DNA of 64,000 nucleotides from Terriglobus albidus (GTDB lineage: Bacteria > Acidobacteriota > Terriglobia > Terriglobales > Acidobacteriaceae). The stretch lies in NCBI RefSeq assembly GCF_008000815.1, contig NZ_CP042806.1, positions 5,890,001 through 5,954,000 of the forward strand, read 5' to 3'. A program made the translations under genes and the position numbers. Shown here in pieces: positions 52,501 to 61,600 of this stretch (position 1 is its first letter; each line of letters starts with the position of its first letter). The notes beneath the pieces were generated by a model. The model saw only the letters and a program-made list of their open reading frames with translations. It was not told the DNA's origin and ran no database searches.

Positions 52501-52665
52501 AAGAGTCTCCTTTGCGGTGAGAGCATCTCCGCCCGGCCGAGATTAGGAGCAGCAGCAGCCGGTTTCGAGGCGGTAATTGTGCGCCGCTCACGTAGTGAAA
52601 ATCAAGCTTTCAGCGATGTTCCCGAAATCCGGACGGTTTCGATTGCAGTCAAGCTGTTCAAAACC

Positions 52666-52763
52666 TTGCCCTCAGCGGCTAAAGCCGCGTTGCTTTCTGA
52701 GCCCCGTACGGCACGGCTAAAAGCCGTGCCCTTAAGCAAGACAGAGCTCCTTCGGAGCTTTGC
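52666..52763 (-). repeat. Class A multi-hairpin element, copy 9
   Basis: On the minus strand: GCTCCGAAGGAGC hairpin, CTTGCTTAAG, stem of GGCACGGC and GCCGTGCC, then GCGGCTTTAGCCGCTGAGGGCAA. All stems differ in sequence from copies 1-8 yet pair. It forms an inverted pair with copy 10. Of the 52501-53023 gap, nothing else is recognisable. Confidence 0.85.
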
Positions 52764-52879
52764 CCAAGAAGCACCGCGAGACTTAGCCTCACGCATCGAT
52801 CTCCACGGTACGACCTGACAGAGATAGAGGGCTTTGCCACGTTACTCTGAAGCCGTTGCGCGCGGCGCAGCCGTTTCTC

Positions 52880-52970
52880 ACCGTAGGTGCGAATGTCTTG
52901 CTTAAGGGGACGGCTTTCAGCCGTCCCATATCTGTCCGACGAACAAAGCCGTTTTAACCGCTGAGGGCAA
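52880..52970 (+). repeat. Class A multi-hairpin element, copy 10
   Basis: CACCGTAGGTGCGAATGTC replaces the usual first hairpin, followed by TTGCTTAAG, GGGACGGC/GCCGTCCC, and a decayed AAGCCGTTTTAACCGCTGAGGGCAA. The motif CATCGTCAAATTCGCC follows at 52981. The end lies 54 bp from the histidine kinase stop. Confidence 0.8.
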
Positions 52971-53023
52971 GACTAGGGTGCATCGTCAAATTCGCCTTCA
53001 GCGCTTATATTGCCCCACTCCCT

Positions 53024-54415
53024 CTAAGTCACACCTTGCACGCTTTCAGACACCAACGGAAGCCACACCTGAAAACAGGTATCACCTGGACGAGATTCGA
53101 CATGGATCTCACCCTGGTGGTTCCGGACAATTCGCAACGCCGTATCGAGTCCCAGTCCCGTTCCCTCACCGATACCCTTCGTCGTGAAGAACGGTTCAAA
53201 GATATGTGGCCGTATCTCCTCCGGGATACCTGGACCGTTGTCGCCAATCTCGACAACGGCCATCTCGCCCTGACGCGATGTCCGTAGCCGCAGGTCTCCT
53301 TTGCCGGCCATCGCCTCAATGGCATTGAGGATGAGATTCGTCCAAACCTGGTTGAGCTGGCTTCCGAAGGAGTTCACCAGCAACGGAACCGGTTGATAGT
53401 CCCGTACAATCGTGATCCCTTCCCGGAGCTTGTGATCGAAGATCGCCAGAGTCGACTCCAGGCTGCGCACGATATCGACATCCTGCACCGGCGCCTGGTC
53501 CAGGTAGGTGTATTCCTTAACGGCGCCCACCAGCTCCGAGATACGCGAAGTACTGGTCACAATCGCACGGGAGAGCACACCAAGCTCCGCCGTTGCGGCC
53601 AGCCGTGTCACCGCCGCGTGCACAGCCGCAGGATCAAGCTTGAGCAGGATGGACCGCAACGCCTCCGGCTGGACCTGGCATCTTGCCAACGCGGAGGAGG
53701 ATTGCCAGGTCTCATGCTCTCCCAGCGAGAGCAGAACCAATGCGATCTGATCCTCCAAATCACCCAATGCCAGCGGGTCGGGATCGCAATCGGGTAGGAG
53801 CTGTTTTTCAAAGTGCACCAGGTCCAGTCGCTGCTCCTCGGAGAGGGCGCATCGCCCCAGCTCAAACGAAGCGAACTTCAGGCGGTCCAGATGTTCCTGT
53901 AACTGACTTGCCGCACGCGCAGCCGCTGATGCTGGATTATTCAGTTCATGCGCCAGACCTGCCGACAGTCTGCCCAGAGAAAATAGCCGGTCTCTCTGTT
54001 GCTCGATGCGGGTGCCCTCCCGAATCCGGTCAGACATCTTCGCGACCAGCCGCGCGGTAAACTCCGGCATCTTCGGAATCAGTTCGGGAAACATCGAAAC
54101 AGGAAACCGCAACAGTCTCGCCTTGTTCAGCGCGATACCCGTGACGGTGAACTCCTTCATCCGCGAGAACGGATACACCCCGGTGACTTCGCCGGCTGGG
54201 GAGGGCAGTACGACAGTGTCGCCGCCGAACTCGCCGCGCCACTGAAACTGCCCTTCCAGCAGAACGAATAGCCAGGCCGGAGGATCGCCTTTCCGTGCGA
54301 ACGGCTCTCCCGCTTCAAGATGCACCTCTTCTGCGTGACTCAGAAACCACTCTAGCTGGTCATCAGGCAGGTTCGCGAAGGCAGAAATGCCTCCGAGCAC
54401 AGATCGGTCAATCAC
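53024..54415 (-). CDS. Sensor histidine kinase with N-terminal cyclic-nucleotide-binding-like domain
   Basis: The product is 463 residues from the GTG at 54415 (AGAGG upstream). Residues 10-125 form a CNB-type beta-roll (AGEPFARKGDPPAWLFVLLE). There is no transmembrane helix, so it is cytoplasmic. The H-box GLAHELNNPASAA has phosphorylatable His156. An unusually long insertion of about 140 residues separates it from the ATPase N-box (NQVWTNLILNAIEAM), G1 DNGPGIP, F-box EPFFTTKGIGEG and G2 TGLGLDTA. The CNB plus HisKA/HATPase combination is known in Acidobacteriota and Proteobacteria. No response regulator is adjacent. Confidence 0.92.
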   Translation of the reverse strand: MIDRSVLGGISAFANLPDDQLEWFLSHAEEVHLEAGEPFARKGDPPAWLFVLLEGQFQWRGEFGGDTVVLPSPAGEVTGVYPFSRMKEFTVTGIALNKARLLRFPVSMFPELIPKMPEFTARLVAKMSDRIREGTRIEQQRDRLFSLGRLSAGLAHELNNPASAAARAASQLQEHLDRLKFASFELGRCALSEEQRLDLVHFEKQLLPDCDPDPLALGDLEDQIALVLLSLGEHETWQSSSALARCQVQPEALRSILLKLDPAAVHAAVTRLAATAELGVLSRAIVTSTSRISELVGAVKEYTYLDQAPVQDVDIVRSLESTLAIFDHKLREGITIVRDYQPVPLLVNSFGSQLNQVWTNLILNAIEAMAGKGDLRLRTSRQGEMAVVEIGDNGPGIPEEIRPHIFEPFFTTKGIGEGTGLGLDTALRIVRNHQGEIHVESRPGDTCFQVWLPLVSESVQGVT

Positions 54416-54478
54416 AGGAACCTCTTTTCACGGGAAGAGAAACTGGAGCAAGTCCATTCTCTAACATCTCGCCCTCAC

Positions 54479-54712
54479 TCAGACCATCGTCCCGGGACCC
54501 TGCATCCCCTAGACCGCAGGAACATTCGACGTGTAGAGGTAGTACGTCTTATCAGTCTCGTTGGCCAGTATCCAGGGATCATGCAGCGGCATGTTCGGCA
54601 ACGTCAACGATGCCGCTTCGGGGGGTTGCGCCCGTAGGACACCGCACATCAACAGCGTCACGACGCACAGGCCTGTTATCGCCTGCGAACTCTTCCACAT
54701 CCCTTTGCGCAT
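54479..54712 (-). pseudogene. GH43 glycosidase remnant with two in-frame stops
   Basis: AGAGGGAA and a signal peptide (MRKGMWKSSQAITGLCVVTL...CGVLRAQ) start a 67-residue frame with LPNMPLHDPWILANETDKTY YLYTSN, the first-blade motif of GH43 (catalytic base Asp in HDPWI). It stops at TAG (54509-54511), but the frame continues with GMQGPGTMV, as expected for GH43, before TGA at 54479-54481. The rest of the propeller is gone. It shows that an arabinan- or xylan-active enzyme once stood here. Confidence 0.7.
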
Positions 54713-54793
54713 GCCGTTCCCTCTAACGGAACCACGATAGCAAAGTCGTCGAAAGAGCGACTTGAATTGATGACGACAGTGGTGCGTGAGAAC

Positions 54794-54950
54794 GGGTGGG
54801 AGCAGCGGGCTTCAGCCCGCTGATAAAGGCATAAAAAATAAATGGGCTTTAGCCCTGGGCCTTTTCTATCCAACAACCAAAAGGCCCAAGGCTAAAGCCC
54901 ATCTCTCTCTGGATCTACTAAACCCAGGGCTGAAGCCCTCGGCTCCACCC
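54794..54950 (+). repeat. Class B repeat with a long nested hairpin
   Basis: Starts GGTGGGAGCAGCGGGCTTCAGCCCGCTGATAAAGGCATAAAA in the style of the copy at 32288 (given here only as landmarks GGTGGGAGCAGCGG and GATAAAGGCATAAAA). Next, ATGGGCTTTAGCC (54842-54854) pairs with GGCTAAAGCCCAT (54890-54902) and GGGCCTTTT (54857-54865) with AAAAGGCCC (54879-54887): 22 paired bases with one two-base bulge. It ends GGGCTGAAGCCC and CCACCC. It lies between the GH43 remnant and the outer-membrane protein. Confidence 0.75.
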
Positions 54951-55008
54951 GTTCAACTCACCGACTGTCGTCATGGATCCAAGTTGATCTTCTCGACAAA
55001 CGAAGAGC

Positions 55009-55599
55009 TCAAAAACGCACAACCACACCCGAGCTCAAGCGCAGGTTATTCTGCACCGTTGTCGTGCCATTCGATAGAGAGGTCCTTAGCCAGTCAGCTT
55101 CGATCGCACGCACGTAGACACGCGATGAAACGCGATAGTTCACGCCTCCGCCGATCATGAGCGCCGCCCCCTTAGCGCTGGACGTTGCGCCATTGGGATT
55201 CGGAAACAGACTATTGCTTCCGCGCGCCACCCCTCCCATGGCCTGGCCATAGACCTTGAGCCGTCCCTGGAGAGAGGAGATGCTGTAACGCGGGCCGATG
55301 ACCGCCGCTGTCAGGTCTAAGCCCACGTTCGTACCGGGCATTTTGCCAGTATGCAAGCGGGAGAGATCCGCCCCGAGGCTCCACCGATGCGTCAGCGCTC
55401 TTTCCACCTGAACGCCGCCGCCCTTCATCCAAAAGTTGAACGCGGGAACCGTGTTGGCACGGGCGGCATGAAAGTTAGCCGCAATCTCCATCGAGCCGTA
55501 TTTCGGCCCATTGGATTCCGGGCGCGCCTGCGCCCATACGCGTGCTGTGCTGAAAATGCAGCCTGCAACGAGCACTACTCCGAGAATGTTGTAACGCAT
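55009..55599 (-). CDS. Small outer-membrane beta-barrel protein
   Basis: The protein has 196 residues. The signal peptide ends near ARVWAQA. The mature part alternates short amphipathic strands (GSMEIAANFHAARANT, HRWSLGADLSRLH, GPRYSISSLQGRLKVYGQAM, GGVNYRVSSRVYVRAIEADW) and ends VVVRF, so an eight-stranded OmpA/OmpW-like porin fold is likely. Function is unknown. It is downstream of the giant protein in the same direction (36 bp gap), so it may be part of its operon. Confidence 0.85.
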   Translation of the reverse strand: MRYNILGVVLVAGCIFSTARVWAQARPESNGPKYGSMEIAANFHAARANTVPAFNFWMKGGGVQVERALTHRWSLGADLSRLHTGKMPGTNVGLDLTAAVIGPRYSISSLQGRLKVYGQAMGGVARGSNSLFPNPNGATSSAKGAALMIGGGVNYRVSSRVYVRAIEADWLRTSLSNGTTTVQNNLRLSSGVVVRF

Positions 55600-55635
55600 A
55601 CTATCTCTCCTTGCTACTGCACGTTGCGTGTCTGG

Positions 55636-58600
55636 TTATTGCACGTTGAGTTCCAGATCGGTGGAATGAGAATCCGGTCCGGCGGTAACGGTAACAGTCA
55701 CGGTGTAATTCTTCGCCGCCTGGCCGAAGAACCCGTTGCTAGATCCGCATCCGGTCAAGCCGGCCAACGCCGCGAGTGTTCCCACGACAACAAACATGAT
55801 TGCCAGATGGCCCATCAGCTTTCTGCGTGCGCGGCGGAGCCGGTAGGCAAACGGAAGCAGCAGAGCAGCCCAGGCAACCGAGGGCAGACCATTGCTGTGG
55901 CTGTTCGTCGGTTGAGAAACCACAGCGGCCGTCTGCCCCGGCACATGGAAGGTGAGTGAGACATTGTCCAGCGTCGTCGTCGCAGGAACCTGCCACGAGT
56001 TCGCAGACAGTTGCATCCACGGCTTCGTGCTCAGCTCAGCGGTCGCTCCCTGCGGCAGACCGGTGACCGTAAGTGTCGCTGCAACCGGGAAGCTGCTTCC
56101 GCTCGTCGGAGCGATGGCGACCTGATACGTCGCCGAGTTACCGGGAACCACCGTCTGCGAAGCGCCGTTCCCTACCGCCTTGAGCGAGAAGTCGACGACA
56201 CTCTGGGTTACGACGTTTGCCGTTGCCGCCACGTAGTTCGCATCTCCGCTGTAGACAGCGGTGATGGCATGACTTCCAGTGGCAAGAGCAGATGTAGTCA
56301 ACGATGCAACACCGTTGCTCAGAGCCGCCGTTCCCAACAGGGTGCTGCCATCCATAAAGCTGATGCTGCCGGTAGGTTGAGTGGTTGAGGAGGCGACGGT
56401 AGAGGTCAAGGTGACATCGCCCTGCAGCATGCTCGTATTCACGCTGGAAGTAAGCGTGATACCCGGCGCGCCTTTTGCGGCGCTTCCGCTCTCCGGCAGC
56501 AATGCAGAGATACCGCCATCCGCCGTAATGCCCATGATGCCGGTACGCAGCCCATTACCTATCGGAGTGAAGTTGATCGTGATGGTGCAGTTTGCCTGCG
56601 CGGCCAAGGTTGCCGGGCAGGTTGTAGTGAATGGGAACTCTGTCGCATTCGTCGTACCGATTGCCAGATGCGTCAGCGGAAGTGCCGATCCGGTGTTCCT
56701 GATTGTCACCGTCTGCACCGCGCCCGTACCCACCGAGGTCACGGAGAAGCTCACCTGGGGAAGCGAGATATCGATCCCCGGCGGAATAGCGGACGCCGAG
56801 ACCGCCACCACACCAACGGTCGAGGACGATGTCGAAGATGTGTTTGCCTGAACCGCCTGAGTATGCGGACGCATGATGCTGCCACCCGTCGCCGCAATGC
56901 CTGCTCCTGAAGAGAACGTCACCGTTCCGGTAATGGCGCCGGTGCTTGCCGGTGTCACCGTGATATCGACGGTGCAGGAGGCGCCGTTTGCCAGCGATGT
57001 ACCGCAGTTGTCCGTCTCAGTGAACTGACCGCTGGGTGTAATCACCAGGTTGTTCAACGCCTGGCCGGTATTGTTCGTCAGCGTTGCGGTCTGCGAGGCG
57101 GAATGCTTACCTAAGGTCTGCACTCCGAAATTCATCACCGGCGGAGTAAGCGTCAGACCATAGGGACTGCCGTCACCCGCAAGCGAGACCTGTTGCGTAC
57201 CACCGCCTGCATTGTCGTTGATCGTCAACACTCCCGTGCGATGGCCCAACGCCGTCGGCACGAAACGTGCCGTCAGCGTGCAGAATCCTCCCACTGGGAC
57301 GGTCGCCCCGCAGTTGTCGGTCTCTGTAAAGTCGCCCTGGGTACTGAAACCGCTCATCTGCAGCGGGACATTCCCGCTGTTGGTCAGCGTCACACTTAAC
57401 GCGGTACCCGTAGCCTGCGAGGTCGAGACGTAGGGATAGCTTCCGAACGCCAGCGTTGTTGGGAAGACAGTGACACCCGCCTGCTGGCCAACGCCGCTCA
57501 ACGAGATCAGATGAATGCCATCGACATTGTTCGCGATCTGGATAACGCCGGTGCGTGTTCCTATCGTCGTAGGCGTCATCGTGACATTCAGGATGCAGTA
57601 GCCGCCCACGGGGATAGCGCTCGCCGTACAGGTATCCGTCTCAGCAAAATCTCCCGTCGCATTGATCGCCGTGATCTGCAACGGCGCCGATCCGGTATTC
57701 CACACCGTCACGGTCTGTGCCTGGCTGGCAGTGCCCACAGCCAAGCTACCGAAGAAGACCGTCGAAGGCGAGATGGCGATACCAGGAAGCGTTCCCTGTC
57801 CGCTCAACGCCACAACCGTCGACACCTGACCGGATGCATCGCTGAACTGCAGTGAGCCATACAGGGATCCCGTCGCAGTCGGCGCAAAGCTCACGCTGAT
57901 CAGGCAGGAGCCGCCTACCGGCAACACCGCCGGGCATTGATCTGATTCAACGAAATTGTTCGACACGGTAATCGGGTTCAGTGTCAGCGGTGTTGTACCG
58001 GTGTTCTTCGCCGTCACTGTCTGCGCCATACTGACGGTGTTGACCACCTGTGCGCCAAAGAGCAGGAACGAGGGCGACATCGTAACGCTTGCATTCGTGC
58101 CCTCTCCCTGCAGCGTCACCGTCTGCGAACCGGCGGTATCACTGATCGTAACCGTGCCCGGCAACAATCCTGTCAAGGTTGGCGTGAAGGTTACATTGAC
58201 GCTGCAGCTGGCGCCTGCCGCGATCTGTCCCGTGCAGTTGGTTGTATCCGCGAAGTTCGCCGTCGTGGTTACGGAATTGATGGTCACCGGACCGGTACCG
58301 GTGTTCGTAAAGATCACGGTTTGTGCCAACGAGGATGTATTGACCGGCCGGCTTCCAAAGAGCAGCTCAGCCGTGCTGAGAGTTGCTCCGGGAACCAGGC
58401 CTGTGCCCGTCAACGAGATCGTCTGCGATCCCTGGCTATCGCTTACAGTCAATACGCCGGATTCAGCACCCGCAATCTTCGGTGCATACACGACGTTGAT
58501 CGTGCAGCTTGCGCCTGCAGCCAGCGAAGCCGCGCAGTTATTCGTTTGTGCGAAGTCTCCAACAATGCCGAAGCCGATTCCGGTAAGAGCTGCGCTGCCT

Positions 58601-61600
58601 GTATTGGTCAGCGTTGCGGTCAATGTTTGGCTTGCCGATCCGACCAGCGTTGCCGGGAATGCCTGCGCGCCCGGCGTCAACGACACGCCTGCCTCTGTTC
58701 CCGTACCGGAGAGATTCACCACCTGGCTCTGGCCGCCCGCATTGTCAGTCAACGTAAGAGTTCCCGTACGGCTGCCGATCGCTGTTGGCGTAAAGGTCAC
58801 CGTCAAACTGCAGTTGCTGCCTGCCGGCACCGATGCGCACTTACCCGTCGTTGCGAAATCGCCTGTCGTCGCGATGTTCGAGATCACGAGCGGAGCCGTG
58901 CCTGTGTTGCGGATCGTCAGCGTCTGGCCCGTGCTTGCCGTAGAAACAACTTCACTGCCAAAACCCAGTGCAGCCGGTGAGACCTGGATGCCAGGCGCGG
59001 TGCCTATACCTGTCATCGGCACAGTCTGCGCTACGTTCGACTGTGCGTTGGTGATGGTCAAGGTCTCTGCACGCGATCCAGCGACTGTCGGTGTAAAGGT
59101 CACATTCACGCTGCAATTACCCTGCGCTGCAATCACCGCACACGCGCTTGCGGCGTGGAAGTCACCGTTTGCCTGTATGCCGGTGATGGTTACCGGGAAA
59201 GCATTGGGATTGGTAATGATCAGCGTCTGCGCCAGGCTGGTGGTGCCTACCGGCTGGTTGAGGAAGTTCAAGGACGCGAGACTGAGGTTCAGTGTCGCAC
59301 CAATACTCGTGATACTCTGCGTCACCTGTGATGCCGCGACGTAATTGCTATTCCCCGCCTGATTCGCCGCCACGACGACTGGACCAACGCCTGTAACCGT
59401 CAACCGACTACCGCTGACTGCCCCAGGACCCGAAAGAACGCTGAAGACAACCGGATTTCCTGATGCTCCGCCGGTTGCGGACAGCAGAAGCGCTCCGCTT
59501 CCGTAGATCACCTGCGCCGGCAATGCGGCAAAGGTAATGCTCTGCGCGGCCGGTGAAATCACCACCGTGCCGGTCGCAGTGCCGCTGTAGTTGGCATCGT
59601 TGATCGTAGCCACCATGGTGTAGCTGCCTGCGGCCGTAGGAACAGTCGCACCACCGTTGTAGGTGGTGGTCACCGTAAGGCCGGAGGGCGAGGTGGTCAC
59701 CGTGCCTGCCTGGGGCGATCCAGTGTAGGTGAGGTTCAGATTGCTCAGCGTTACTGTCGCCGTCGCCTGGTTCACCGCGAAGGTCTGCGCGGTACCGGTC
59801 ACGGCCGCGTAGTTTGTTCCTGCTGTTGCACTTGCTGTCAGCGAGCAAGTACCTACTCCAACGTAGCGCACTACGCCACTGGTCACGGTGCAGATGCCGG
59901 TCGAGTTTGAAGTTACTGAGGCTGTGCCGTCACCGATATAGCTGAACGTAGGTATGAAATCGTGACCGTAGGTCCCGCTGGCCGGGAGGTTTGAAATGCT
60001 GATCGTCGGAGTCGCCTGGCTTACCGAAAACATCTGAGCCGTGCCGGTCACGGCTGCGTAGTTGCTGCCTGCTGTCGCACTTGCTGTCAGCGAGCAAGTA
60101 CCTACTCCAACGTAGCGCACTACGCCACTGGTCACGGTGCAGATGCTGGTCGAGTTTGAAGTTACTGAGGCTGTGCCGTCACCGATATAGCCGAACGTAG
60201 GTATGAAATCGTGACCGTAGATCCCGCTGGCCGGAAGATTGGAGATACTGATCGTCGGCGCAGCCTGGCCCACAGAGAAGGTCTGGGCCGTACCCGTGAC
60301 CGCCACGTAGTTCGTCCCTGCCGTTGCGCTTGCTGTCAGCGAGCAGGTGCCTACTCCAACGTAGTGCACTACACCACTCGTCACCGTGCAGACACTGCTC
60401 GAGTTCGAGCTCACCGACGTTGTGCCATCGCCGGTGTAACTGAAGGTCGGCGTGAAGCTGCCACCGTAGGTTCCGCTGGCCGGAAGATTCGAAACGCTGA
60501 TTGTCGGCGTCGCCTGACCAACAGAGAAGGTCTGCGCAGTGCCAGTTACCGCTGCGTAGTTCGTTCCTGCCGTTGCGCTTGAAGTCAGCGAGCATGTGCC
60601 CACTCCGACGTAGTGCACCACGCCGCTGGTCACGGTACAGACACTGGTCGAGTTCGAGCTCACCGACGTCGTTCCATCGCCCGAATAGCTGAAGGTCGGC
60701 GTAAAGCTACCACCGTAAGTTCCGCTGGCAGGTAGGTTCGAGACGCTGATCGTCGGCGTCGCCTGACCCACAGAGAAGGTCTGCGCAGTGCCAGTTACCG
60801 CTGCGTAGTTCGTTCCAGCCGTTGCGCTTGAAGTCAGCGAGCATGTGCCCACTCCGACGTAGTGCACCACGCCGCTGGTCACCGTGCAGACGCTGGTCGA
60901 GTTCGAGCTCACCGAGGTTGTACCGTCGCCCGTATAGCTGAAGGTCGGCGTAAAGCTACCACCGTAAGTTCCGCTGGCAGGTAGGTTCGAGACGCTGATT
61001 GTCGGCGTCGCCTGACCGATGGAGAAGGTCTGCGCCGTACCGGTCACAGCCGCATAGTTCGTGCCCGCCGTAGCGCTCGCTGTCAATGAGCAGGTCCCCA
61101 CGCCAGCGTAGTGCACGACACCGCTGGTCACCGTGCAGATGCTGGTCGAGTTCGAGCTCACCGAGGTTGTACCGTCGCCTGTATAGCTGAAGGTCGGCGT
61201 AAAGCTGCCGCCATAAGTTCCACTTGCCGGAAGGTTCGAGATACTGATCGTCGGCGTACCCTGGCCTACAGAGAAGGTCTGTGCTGAACCTGTAACCGTG
61301 TTGTAATTCGTACCCGCTGTCGCGCTCGATGTCAGCGAGCAGGTGCCTGTGCCAACGTAGTGCACTACACCGCTAGTCACCGTGCAGACGCTGGTCGAAT
61401 TTGAGCTCACCGAAGTTGTGCCATCACCCGTGTAGCTGAAGGTCGGCGTGAAGCTGCCGCCGTAGCTTCCACTCGCTGGAAGGTTCGAGATGCTGATCGT
61501 TGGCGTCGCCTGGCCAACGGAGAAGGTCTGCGCCGAACCGGTCACTGCTCCATAGTTCGTGCCTGCCGTCGCGCTTGAGGTCAACGAGCAGGTACCAACC

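Noticed and set aside
57956-59344. 462-codon plus-strand frame in the giant surface gene
   Set aside because: It is antisense to the repeated anchor-D domains and itself periodic; no start signal or family.
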